Of a stretch of 15,239 nt of DNA, positions 1-6,757 are shown one piece after another. The stretch comes from Microcaldota archaeon. GTDB taxonomy: Archaea > Micrarchaeota > Micrarchaeia > Micrarchaeales > Micrarchaeaceae. Location: NCBI GenBank assembly GCA_021828345.1, contig JAJZJI010000021.1:1-15239 (forward strand). The letters are read 5' to 3'. The translations under genes were made by a program, and so were the position numbers. The stretch's first letter is position 1, and the number at the start of each line of letters is the position of its first letter. Under the pieces are notes generated by a model. That model made no database searches, had not been told where the DNA came from, and saw only the letters and a list, made by a program, of their open reading frames with translations.

Positions 1-1
1 A

Positions 2-1114
2 ACTTCAACAATCCCTGTAAATCAAACAGTATCAATTAATTCTACAGTTCCAACTACTACTATTGGCGGAGGCGGTGGGGGATTTGGTGGCGGTGGCGGA
101 GGCGGCAGCATCACAAAAAAAGTTATCCCAAATATCGATATTTTAGGATATAAAAACATGAATGTAACTTTAATTTATAATTCAAGCAATGTTTTTATTT
201 CGGCATATAACAGTTCAAATCCTGATGGAATAATAGAATTGCTTGTAAATCAAACATTGGAAAACTATTCTGGTGGATTGTCGTTTGGATTTACTGCGGT
301 AAATTATACAATGAAGAAAAAGGTAGGCAGATATAATATAACTGCAATATCCGTTTCTGGAAATAAAAGAACATTAATTTTGACAATAACAAATAATGCC
401 ACTGCGGTTAGTAATTGGAATAAAAAGAAAATAAATTTGAACTCTACTTCAAATGCAAATAGTTCAATTCAAAATGAGAATAATTTAACAATAATAAATT
501 CAAATGCTACAATAACAAATAATTCTACAATATTAGTTAATGCATTAATTAAACATAATACTATAGGAAGAATTAATATTGATGGCGTGTACATAAACGT
601 ATATCCTAAAAATTTGCTTCAAAATTATAGTTTGAATCTGCTGTTGGAAAACAAAACCGGTGTGCTTAATAATACACCAGTAGGATACTCAAAATTATTT
701 GTAATAAACTTATCATTTTCCAAATATAATGGTTCAATGGCAATTATGATTAATAAGAGCATAAGTTGCGGTCTGTTAAATAATTCCGCCATATTTCAAT
801 ATCAATATGGTATATGGTTTGAAATATCAAATTATACCAAAACAGAAAAAAATAACGTTTGTAATATAAACTTTCCATATAACGGGTCATTATCTGGTAT
901 ATTTATATCGCCTAAATTAAATAACCTGAATAATACGAATCCGATTCAAATAAATCAAAGCGGAAATCAAAGTGTACATTTAAAAACAAATAGCAATAGC
1001 GGCGCAAATCAAACGCTAGATTACGTATACGATATAATTATAATATGGCTTATTTTATTTATACTATATGAACTGCGAATTATTTTAAAAACAAGCAAAA
1101 GTATAAAAAAGTGA
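2..1114 (+). CDS. Sequon-rich cell-surface glycoprotein, 3' part (5' end outside window)
   Basis: The frame is open from the left edge, so this is the C-terminal ~370 residues of a longer protein. The internal ATG at 158 is not its real start. The order is a Thr/Ser/Asn stretch, a Gly-rich linker (two runs of six or seven Gly split by Phe, bases ~65-109), a beta-type region, and a C-terminal hydrophobic helix (bases ~1030-1070) with a short Lys/Arg tail. That layout fits a cell-surface protein anchored by its C terminus. I count about 29 N-X-S/T sequons, so it is a likely heavily N-glycosylated product. The stretch reading 'YGIWFEISNYT' followed by a single Cys and a 'GIFIS' strand resembles the end of Gly-linker/PGF-pre-PGF-type archaeal surface proteins. 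That similarity is from memory and weak. Only two Cys are present, which could pair. The gene is convergent with the methyltransferase gene, with 4 bases between them. Its specific role is unknown. Confidence 0.8.
   Translation, partial: TSTIPVNQTVSINSTVPTTTIGGGGGGFGGGGGGGSITKKVIPNIDILGYKNMNVTLIYNSSNVFISAYNSSNPDGIIELLVNQTLENYSGGLSFGFTAVNYTMKKKVGRYNITAISVSGNKRTLILTITNNATAVSNWNKKKINLNSTSNANSSIQNENNLTIINSNATITNNSTILVNALIKHNTIGRINIDGVYINVYPKNLLQNYSLNLLLENKTGVLNNTPVGYSKLFVINLSFSKYNGSMAIMINKSISCGLLNNSAIFQYQYGIWFEISNYTKTEKNNVCNINFPYNGSLSGIFISPKLNNLNNTNPIQINQSGNQSVHLKTNSNSGANQTLDYVYDIIIIWLILFILYELRIILKTSKSIKK
65..109 (+). other. Gly-rich linker coding repeat in the surface protein
   Basis: GGN-rich codons encode two runs of Gly split by a Phe, making a G-rich island in an AT-rich window. 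It probably acts as a flexible spacer in the surface protein, and its length is likely variable between strains. Confidence 0.7.
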
Positions 1115-1118
1115 AAAA

Positions 1119-1685
1119 TTATTTTTCGCCAAAAACTAAATACGCAGTATGCCATATGCCTTTTGTTGAAGGGCGCATGCCCTCTTTTCTAACATATAAA
1201 TCTCTTAGTATTACTTCAAATGTGATTATATCCTTGAATTTCATTGTATTCATTTTTGAAACAAAGCGTTTTACCTGCTCCATTTGTGGCAAATAACCTA
1301 CTAAAATACCATTTTCGCGCAAAGCGAGTTTCGCATTCTTTATAGCTTTTTCAGCCATAGGCATATCTATTACAACAAGGTCAAAATCTCTTTCAGAAAC
1401 TTTTTTGGTAAAATCCATATTTTTAATCTGCAGATTATCTAAGTTTTCATTTACTCTATTCTTTTCAGCAAGATTTGCAAAATCCTCACGTATTTCATAG
1501 CTCACTACCTTATCTGCTATCCTTGCTAGGGATATTGCAAGCCATCCACTTCCAGTTCCAGCGTCAATGCACCTGCTTTTTTTATTTATTCCCGAATACG
1601 ATATTATAATTCCAATATCCTTTGGCAATATGACCTGTGGGGATCTCTTTAATCGCTTATAATGTTTTGGTAGGTAAATATCCAT
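1119..1685 (-). CDS. trmI: TrmI-type tRNA (adenine-N1) methyltransferase, N-terminally short
   Basis: This is a SAM-dependent methyltransferase of the archaeal TrmI/GCD14 family, which makes m1A57/58 in the T-loop of tRNA. Seen: 'RSPQVILPKDIGIII' near residue 14, a SAM-binding 'DAGTGSG' loop near residue 42, 'VSYEIREDFANLA' near residue 60, 'IDMPMAEKAI' near residue 106, and a 'MRPSTKGIWHTAYLVF' end. All have clear counterparts in archaeal TrmI. The protein is 188 residues against about 250 usual. It begins just before the 'PQ.I.PKD' motif, so the small N-terminal domain is missing. No room for it exists upstream, because the topoisomerase gene ends 4 bases before the ATG. In the D-x-P-x motif the usual following Pro and aromatic are replaced by Ala-Glu. 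The start is supported by GTGAT, 3 bases before the ATG. The TGA stop of topA lies inside this site, suggesting translational coupling. Confidence 0.85.
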   Translation of the reverse strand: MDIYLPKHYKRLKRSPQVILPKDIGIIISYSGINKKSRCIDAGTGSGWLAISLARIADKVVSYEIREDFANLAEKNRVNENLDNLQIKNMDFTKKVSERDFDLVVIDMPMAEKAIKNAKLALRENGILVGYLPQMEQVKRFVSKMNTMKFKDIITFEVILRDLYVRKEGMRPSTKGIWHTAYLVFGEK

Positions 1686-1688
1686 AAT

Positions 1689-1693
1689 ATCAC
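1689..1693 (-). promoter_or_regulatory. Ribosome-binding site of trmI overlapping the topA stop
   Basis: GTGAT on the minus strand, 3 bases before the ATG at 1685, is complementary to the conserved 16S rRNA 3' end. The TGA within it is the topA stop codon, so the two genes are likely translationally coupled. Confidence 0.65.
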
Positions 1694-3954
1694 TCGGACT
1701 TATTTTTTTTCTGCAATTTTTTCTTTTGTATTTTTTTCCCTTTCTTTGTTTTTTTAATTTGGGTGGATTTCTTTTGGGTTATATCTTTTTGTTTTTTATT
1801 TGCTAAATCATTTGCTTCTATATCAATTTTTTGGGTATTATCCACAGTTGTATTTTTACTAACTGCAAGTTTATCAGCTGTAGTTATTGTCGGAGCGTCA
1901 TTTTTTTGATACATATTGCCCCACTCCTTTTTAGTTATGCAACTTGGGTCTAGATCCATTTTAAATGGACGCCTGCCCTTTCTTATTACTTTTATAATTG
2001 GCGTTTTACAATGTTCACATGTCTCTCCAGTAGGCTCTATTTTCGCATTCTGCGGCAATGAATATGTATTAGTGCAATTGGGGTAATTAGAACATCCTAC
2101 AAATGTTTTTCCAGCCTTTGAGCGCCTAATAACAAGTGAGCCATTATCCTTAGGACAGACTCCTATATTACTGCTATCTTTTACTGCAATGCGCATTGCC
2201 TCAGATATTTTGTCTCTATTCGCGTCAAATGCTTTAAGCGCATCTAGTAGCATCGCTTTGCCTTCATCAATTACCTCGTCTTCGCGCTTGCTGCCTTTGC
2301 TTATACCTTCCATATCCTCTTCAAGCCTTCTTGTTGTTGTTTCCTCAACTATCATACTGCTGTTTGTTTTAAGTGCATCATAAACGCTCATACCAAATTT
2401 GGTTACACCAAGGCTGCTGCCACTTACTGTGGATATATAGCCGCGTTTTGTGAGCGTATCAATTATTGCTGCACGTGTTGCCTTTGTTCCAAGTTCATGT
2501 CTTTCAAGTTCTGCAATAAGACCCGCTTTTGTATATCTTTTAGGCGGCTGTGTTACAAGGCTGCGCATTTCTACATCTGTCCCTAAAATCTTTTCATTTT
2601 TTACAAATTTTGGCAGTTCGCGCTCTCCAATTTCAACAAAAGGATATACCTCAAGCCATCCTTTGCTTTTAATGCGCGCCCCATTTGCCACATATACCTC
2701 ACTATCAAATCTAGCAGTAATTTTTAATCTATCCACTTTTGCAGGTTCGCAAAAACAAGAAATAAAACGCCTTACAATAATATCATATAACTTTTTCTCC
2801 TCATCGGACAAGCTGTTTGGCTCAATGCCTGTAGGATATATTGCAGGGTGTGCGTCATCGCTTTTTTTACCCTCAATAGGCTTAAAATTGCCATTGGCTA
2901 TAATCTGTTCTGTATATTTTTTATAAGTATTATTTTTTGACAATAATTCAATTATATTTTTAAGTCCTATAGATTCTGGAAGCTTTTGGGATGATGTTCT
3001 AGGATATGATATATATGAACGCTCATATAATGATTGGGCAATAGCAAGGGTTCTTGTAGGATCATATCTACATACTCTACTTGCTTCTATTTGTAATGCG
3101 GTTAAATCAAATGGTGGATATGGATTTATGCTGCGTTCTTCCGCGTCAATACTCTCTATAATCCCGTTTTTTAATGCATTTAATGTAATATTATATGCAC
3201 TAGTTGCATCATTCTTATCAAATATATCTCCACGTTTGTTAAGAAATTCTGCCTCTTTTATTTTTAATGCCACTCTCCAAAAATCCTTTGGTACAAAAGC
3301 GGATATCTCTAACTCTTTTTTTGCAAGAATGCCTAAAGTAGGTCCTTGAACTCTACCAATGCTTAATGTACTACCTCTGTTTATCTGCCATCCATGTAAT
3401 GCACGTGTCAACGCTCTGCTGAGATTTATGCCCCATATCCAATCCAATATATGGCGCGCTTCTCCGGCGTAAAAATTATTCATGTCTATCTCTAAAAGAT
3501 TCTTATACGATTTAACTAGGTCTATGTTTGTTGTAGTTGAGAATTTCATGCGTTTTGCGCTCTCTAAACTCAAGTTCCCATAAAATCTTATGATATTTGT
3601 GCCTATAACCGTTCCCTCTATGTCGTAGTCGCATGCATTTATAAACATCTCGCATTTTGGCGCAATTTTTTCTATCACATCAAGATATTTTTTGGTAAAA
3701 TCCGAGGATTTATTAACTTGGTAAGATGGTGCCCATTCAACTTTTAATACTGGGTAATCCCTATTTTTTTCAGATTGTTTTATTGTAAAAACGTGTCCTA
3801 CTGCTGCAACAACATATATCTTATCCGCTCCATTATCTATCTCATAGTAGCTTACATTGCTTTTGCTTGATATGCGTTTTGCCCGCCCATCGCTAAGTGC
3901 AGCGGCAATCTTCCCTGCAACGCTGGGTTTCTCTGATACAATAAGCGTATTCAT
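1690..3954 (-). CDS. topA: DNA topoisomerase I, type IA (archaeal)
   Basis: This enzyme relaxes negatively supercoiled DNA by single-strand cleavage through a 5'-phosphotyrosine. The 754 residues show a TOPRIM domain at the N terminus ('SEKPS' with Glu8; acidic triad Asp109, Asp111, Glu113 in 'DYDIEG'). The active-site motif 'YISYPRTSSQ' has Tyr317 as the likely nucleophile, and the central fold carries a conserved 'GRVQGPTLGIL' segment near 200-210. The C terminus has two zinc-ribbon-like segments. The first has Cys600, Cys621 and Cys627, with Asp where a fourth Cys is usual. The second has Cys646, Cys649 and Cys672. A Lys-rich tail follows (17 Lys in the last 35 residues), probably for non-specific DNA contact. 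There is no helicase domain, so it is not reverse gyrase. The gene lies between a small membrane protein gene (17-base gap) and trmI (4-base gap), probably one operon. Confidence 0.95.
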   Translation of the reverse strand: MNTLIVSEKPSVAGKIAAALSDGRAKRISSKSNVSYYEIDNGADKIYVVAAVGHVFTIKQSEKNRDYPVLKVEWAPSYQVNKSSDFTKKYLDVIEKIAPKCEMFINACDYDIEGTVIGTNIIRFYGNLSLESAKRMKFSTTTNIDLVKSYKNLLEIDMNNFYAGEARHILDWIWGINLSRALTRALHGWQINRGSTLSIGRVQGPTLGILAKKELEISAFVPKDFWRVALKIKEAEFLNKRGDIFDKNDATSAYNITLNALKNGIIESIDAEERSINPYPPFDLTALQIEASRVCRYDPTRTLAIAQSLYERSYISYPRTSSQKLPESIGLKNIIELLSKNNTYKKYTEQIIANGNFKPIEGKKSDDAHPAIYPTGIEPNSLSDEEKKLYDIIVRRFISCFCEPAKVDRLKITARFDSEVYVANGARIKSKGWLEVYPFVEIGERELPKFVKNEKILGTDVEMRSLVTQPPKRYTKAGLIAELERHELGTKATRAAIIDTLTKRGYISTVSGSSLGVTKFGMSVYDALKTNSSMIVEETTTRRLEEDMEGISKGSKREDEVIDEGKAMLLDALKAFDANRDKISEAMRIAVKDSSNIGVCPKDNGSLVIRRSKAGKTFVGCSNYPNCTNTYSLPQNAKIEPTGETCEHCKTPIIKVIRKGRRPFKMDLDPSCITKKEWGNMYQKNDAPTITTADKLAVSKNTTVDNTQKIDIEANDLANKKQKDITQKKSTQIKKTKKGKKIQKKKLQKKNKSE

Positions 3955-3971
3955 TTTATTCTGCCTATAAA

Positions 3972-4229
3972 TTATTTCTTTTTAATTTTTGTATTGGTCA
4001 TATGCGCCTTTTTAGGTACAATGCTCTTCTTTATTAGGAAAGGAACCTCAAAATCTTTGTTATCAACATTCGATAATATCCATCCATTAAGCACTGCTAT
4101 TATAATTGCTATAATGGCAATTAAATAAAATATAATGCCTCCGCCGAAGATTATAAAAACTATTATTGTGATTAATGTCAATACTACTGTAAGAGAGGCA
4201 AATGATAATTCTATGCTTTTACGATCCAT
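3972..4229 (-). CDS. Small two-helix membrane protein, first gene of the topA operon
   Basis: I do not recognise this 85-residue protein. It has two strongly hydrophobic helices, roughly residues 8-28 and 33-51, separated by a Gly-Gly-Gly turn. A basic, soluble C-terminal tail rich in Lys is probably cytoplasmic. Its ATG is 16 bases from the divergent transporter gene, and its stop is 17 bases before topA, so it is likely co-transcribed with topA and trmI. An AT-rich box at 4251-4260 (TAAATATATA on this strand) sits about 26 bases upstream of the ATG. That spacing suggests a leaderless mRNA. The linkage to topA is positional only and no function can be assigned. Confidence 0.7.
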   Translation of the reverse strand: MDRKSIELSFASLTVVLTLITIIVFIIFGGGIIFYLIAIIAIIIAVLNGWILSNVDNKDFEVPFLIKKSIVPKKAHMTNTKIKKK

Positions 4230-4237
4230 GTAAACAC

Positions 4238-4243
4238 GTGATC
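4238..4243 (+). promoter_or_regulatory. Ribosome-binding site deciding the TTG start of transporter subunit 1
   Basis: GTGATC, two bases before TTG 4246, fits the archaeal GGTGATC consensus. It supports TTG as the true start where no usable ATG exists. Confidence 0.6.
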
Positions 4244-4245
4244 AA

Positions 4246-4602
4246 TTGAATATATATTTAGTTATATTTATAACACTTGTTGCTGCTTTTATAGCTGCGC
4301 TGGCGCAAATAATATTTAAAAAAAATATAAAAGGGGAGATAAAAAGCGTTAAGGGAATAATAAAACTTGCAAAAAATCAAATGGTGGTTATAGGCCTATT
4401 TATGTATCTTATTAGCCTTGTTGTTTATTTGTATGCTTTGCACGACGCGCCTCTATCATTTGTGTACCCAACATTTGCAAGCACATTCATATTCGTTTTT
4501 ATACTAAGCGGAATTTTGCTTAAAGAAAAATATCCTATACATAGACTTATCGGAGTGGTATTGATATTTATAGGTATAATTATTGTTGGAATATCATTGT
4601 AG
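4246..4602 (+). CDS. SMR/ArnE-like four-helix membrane transporter subunit 1
   Basis: This is a 118-residue protein of four predicted helices, of the drug/metabolite (EamA/SMR) class. Seen: TM1 with an 'ALAQIIFKK' end, a 'PLSFVYPTFASTFIFVFILSG' helix, then 'LLKEKYPIHRLIGVVLIFIGIIIVG'. That loop (KE-x-hydrophilic-R-h-I-G-h-x-LI-x-G) is typical of SMR/EamA half-transporters. The TM1 Glu that EmrE-type drug antiporters need is absent, with Gln near that region as in ArnE/ArnF-type lipid-sugar flippase subunits. The start is TTG: the in-frame ATG at 4228 meets a stop at once, and GTGATC at 4238-4243 is a good Shine-Dalgarno for the TTG. The stop overlaps a GTG ahead of the second subunit, so the two are translated together and probably heterodimerise. 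Its substrate is unknown. Polyprenyl-linked sugar is an inference from the nearby glycosyltransferases. Confidence 0.8.
   Translation: MNIYLVIFITLVAAFIAALAQIIFKKNIKGEIKSVKGIIKLAKNQMVVIGLFMYLISLVVYLYALHDAPLSFVYPTFASTFIFVFILSGILLKEKYPIHRLIGVVLIFIGIIIVGISL
4251..4260 (-). promoter_or_regulatory. TATA-like box for the small protein-topA-trmI operon
   Basis: TAAATATATA on the minus strand is centred about 26 bases upstream of the ATG at 4229. It lies inside the first codons of the divergent transporter gene, so the two promoters must share or compete for the same ~50 bases. Confidence 0.4.
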
Positions 4603-4606
4603 TGAT
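4602..4606 (+). promoter_or_regulatory. Ribosome-binding site of transporter subunit 2
   Basis: GTGAT, 4 bases before ATG 4611, overlaps the last base of the subunit 1 stop. It explains the in-frame GTG as a ribosome site, not a start. Confidence 0.6.
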
Positions 4607-4610
4607 AGAA

Positions 4611-4937
4611 ATGAAAACAAAAACTATCAATATACTTATGCTTATATTTGGCGCACTTATGAGTGCGACTGGGCAATTTTTATTTAAGTATGCATTTTCT
4701 TTTTCATCCTATACATTATATTTGTATTTGCTTGTAGGCGTATTTTTCTATATACTCTCTACTGGAATATATTTTTATGTACTTAGTAGAACGCATTTGA
4801 CATGGGCATATAGTATAGGTGGTTTATCATATGTATTTGCATTCATATTCGCAAATTTTATAGAACAAATCCCAATTTTGCGATGGATTGGACTTGCAAT
4901 AATTACTGTAGGCGTATTCTTAATAGGTATGAGCTAA
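4611..4937 (+). CDS. SMR/ArnF-like four-helix membrane transporter subunit 2
   Basis: This is the partner of the preceding gene: about 108 residues and four helices, with 'SATGQFLFKYAF' at the end of TM1, 'HLTWAYSIGGLSYVFAFIFA' as a mid helix, then 'IPILRWIGLAIITVGVFLIG'. The two proteins align along their whole length but are not identical, as in paired SMR proteins that form heterodimers (ArnE/ArnF, EbrA/EbrB). It too lacks the EmrE TM1 Glu, having a Ser/Thr-Gly-Gln stretch there. I prefer the ATG at 4611 over the in-frame GTG at 4602, because that GTG is part of a GTGAT site 4 bases before the ATG and reads better as the ribosome-binding site. The gene is convergent with the radical SAM gene (17-base gap). 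Confidence 0.8.
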   Translation: MKTKTINILMLIFGALMSATGQFLFKYAFSFSSYTLYLYLLVGVFFYILSTGIYFYVLSRTHLTWAYSIGGLSYVFAFIFANFIEQIPILRWIGLAIITVGVFLIGMS

Positions 4938-4954
4938 ATAAATTATATAAAACG

Positions 4955-6019
4955 TTATCTGCTAAAAATACTCGGAATGTTTCCTACTATCGATTGGTAC
5001 GCCTCGCATGATGTCCAATGTTTAGGGTCCCCTCCATCACTAATAATTTTTTTCGCATCTAATGCAGCTTTACTATTTAAAATATCAGTTATACTATAAT
5101 TGTTCTCCCGTACATTTCCCAATTTTAAATCCCACATTATGGAGGGATATAGATTTCCGTAGCTATCCAAAAATACTGATGCCTCGATGCTTCTGTTTTT
5201 TATTGGTGGAACTCCTGTAGCAGCATATTTGGAAAGATTTTTGAGAAATGTGTTTTCAATCATCTGTATTGCACTAAATTGCCCTTCGCGTGACTTTACT
5301 ATTTTAGATATTTCTTCAGATACGCTATTGGAATCAGGTGCAATCTGCATGCTGTCATTTCTATAGTAATTGCTGGATATCTGACCAAGGTTTATATGAA
5401 AATCGTTATATTTTATTTTTGGAATATCATTTTTAACGGCGTTAAATGTCTCAAAGAATTTTCCTTGATTCATAGAGCTTAATGTATACCCAAAAACAAA
5501 ATAAAGATTTTTGTATTTTGTTTTTAGTTGCAAAAGACGCTTATACATGTTTATTACTTTATCATAATTGCCATTTATGCCTCTTATTTTATCATGCAGT
5601 TCTCTATATCCATCAAGACTTAATGTTATTGCAAAACGTGGTATGCCCATCTCTAATATCTCCTCTATTTTAGATATTTCCATATCTGGGTTGCATAAGG
5701 AGTTTGTAGGCATAGTCATTATGTATAGGTGTTTGGAGTTTTTATAAAATGCACGTGCAATATCTACAATATCGTTTCTTAAGAATACCTCTCCACCGGT
5801 AATCTCTATCCATTTAAAGTAATTGTTTTTTTCTGCAATTTCATTTATTTCATCAATTCTTAGTTCATTTTTGGGTTTTATTTGCCATATGTTGCATGTC
5901 AAACATCGAGATTGGCATAAATACGTAACAGAAAAATTTAATTTATAAGGGAGAGCTAAACGCGTAAAATTGGATTTTAATGCGATTGCCGCAAGGCCAA
6001 GCATTCTTTCAACAGCCAT
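4955..6019 (-). CDS. Radical SAM protein with degenerate SPASM-like C terminus
   Basis: This 354-residue protein is of the MoaA/PqqE-like radical SAM group. The Cys35-x3-Cys39-x2-Cys42 motif ('CQSRCLTC') binds the 4Fe-4S cluster. 'WIEITGGEVFL' near residues 70-80 is the GGE SAM-binding motif, and 'ITLSLDG' near residue 132 is the usual later strand. The C terminus keeps the pattern of a SPASM segment: a 'DSYGNLYPSIMWDLKLGNVREN' core (broken here at Asp-Ser / Gly-Asn) and a final 'HWTSCEAYQ'. Almost all of its Cys are gone, so auxiliary clusters are doubtful. Substrate is unknown. Its place between lipid-sugar transport-like and glycosyltransferase genes suggests modification of a glycan or surface peptide. 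It is divergent from the GT2 gene across a 63-base shared promoter region. Confidence 0.85.
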   Translation of the reverse strand: MAVERMLGLAAIALKSNFTRLALPYKLNFSVTYLCQSRCLTCNIWQIKPKNELRIDEINEIAEKNNYFKWIEITGGEVFLRNDIVDIARAFYKNSKHLYIMTMPTNSLCNPDMEISKIEEILEMGIPRFAITLSLDGYRELHDKIRGINGNYDKVINMYKRLLQLKTKYKNLYFVFGYTLSSMNQGKFFETFNAVKNDIPKIKYNDFHINLGQISSNYYRNDSMQIAPDSNSVSEEISKIVKSREGQFSAIQMIENTFLKNLSKYAATGVPPIKNRSIEASVFLDSYGNLYPSIMWDLKLGNVRENNYSITDILNSKAALDAKKIISDGGDPKHWTSCEAYQSIVGNIPSIFSR

Positions 6020-6045
6020 AGTACCTATTAGTTATTATTTTCTAA

Positions 6046-6055
6046 TATATTTATA
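6046..6055. promoter_or_regulatory. Shared TATA-like box between radical SAM and GT2 genes
   Basis: TATATTTATA lies in the 63-base divergent gap, with its centre about 32 bases from both start codons (6019 minus, 6083 plus). It reads as a TATA box on either strand. A second box, TTTATAAAT at 6065-6073, could also serve the minus-strand gene. Confidence 0.4.
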
Positions 6056-6082
6056 CTTTTCTTGTTTATAAATACTATCAGC

Positions 6083-6757
6083 ATGCCTGAATTGATAAGT
6101 ATTGTTATTCCTACTTTAAATGAGAGTGAAAATATAGCTAAGGCTATAATGGGGATAAAAAATGTGTTGAAAGGGTATAAATACGAGATAATAGTGGTTG
6201 ACGGATATTCATTGGACAATACGGATAAAATTGCAAAAAAGGCTGGAGCTAAAATAATATACGATAAAATAGGCAAAGGCAGTGCTCTTAGGAAAGGATT
6301 TGATTACGCTAAAGGCGATATAATAATATCTATGGATGCGGATTTGTCTAATGAGCCAAAAGAATTAAAAATATTGATCGCTGGGATAGAGGCAGGGTAC
6401 GATATTTGTATGGGGTCCAGATTTCTTTTAGGCGGCGGATCTGATGATATGCCCCTATTGCGGCGATTTGGGAATAGGATGTTTGTTTTGCTGGTTAATC
6501 TAATATATGGCGCTAAATATACGGATTTATGTTATGGTTATAGAAGTTTTTCCAAAAGTGCAGTAAAGAGAATGCACTTAAAAGAGCGTGGATTTGGGAT
6601 AGAAACGGAGATAAATATTTTTGCAAAAAAGTTGAACATGCATATATTAGAGGTGCCAAGTTATGAAAAAAAAAGGGAGAATGGAATTGGCAAGCTACGC
6701 AGCTTTCATGACGGATATAAAATACTTAAAACAATACTGTCAAATATCTTCAATTGA
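6083..6757 (+). CDS. GT2 family glycosyltransferase, polyprenyl-phosphate sugar synthase-like
   Basis: This is a GT-A fold enzyme of family 2, of the dolichyl-phosphate-mannose/glucose synthase type. It would transfer a nucleotide-activated sugar onto a polyprenyl phosphate at the cytoplasmic membrane face. Seen, from the ATG at 6083: 'ISIVIPTLNESENI' at the N terminus, 'VVDGYSLDNT' near residue 38, the metal-binding D-A-D at 85-87 in 'SMDADLSNEP', 'DLCYGYRSFSKSA' near 148, 'ERGFGIETEI' near 168, and 'SFHDGYKILKTIL' at the end. The length of 224 residues fits a single catalytic domain with no C-terminal helices. The ATG is chosen over an in-frame TTG at 6062 because homologues start right before this first strand, and a TATA-like box at 6046-6055 lies ~30 bases ahead (leaderless). 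Donor and acceptor are unknown. The 3' end overlaps the opposing GT-C gene by 8 bases. Confidence 0.9.
   Translation: MPELISIVIPTLNESENIAKAIMGIKNVLKGYKYEIIVVDGYSLDNTDKIAKKAGAKIIYDKIGKGSALRKGFDYAKGDIIISMDADLSNEPKELKILIAGIEAGYDICMGSRFLLGGGSDDMPLLRRFGNRMFVLLVNLIYGAKYTDLCYGYRSFSKSAVKRMHLKERGFGIETEINIFAKKLNMHILEVPSYEKKRENGIGKLRSFHDGYKILKTILSNIFN

Noticed and set aside
65..109. G-rich repeat considered as a regulatory or structural DNA element
   Set aside because: It is in frame and encodes a Gly linker typical of archaeal surface proteins, which explains it fully.
1111..1296. Short GTG-start frame after the surface protein
   Set aside because: It is antisense to the conserved C terminus of the methyltransferase.
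2450..2926. Open frame of 158 codons on the plus strand
   Set aside because: It lies fully inside topA on the other strand, where all topoisomerase motifs are intact. Its translation is Ser/Leu-rich with no family signal.
1690..3954. Reverse gyrase
   Set aside because: There is no helicase domain, and the protein starts directly with the TOPRIM motif.
4246..4937. Paired multidrug efflux (EmrE-like) transporter
   Set aside because: Both proteins lack the TM1 Glu needed for that mechanism. An ArnE/ArnF-like role fits the residues and neighbours better.
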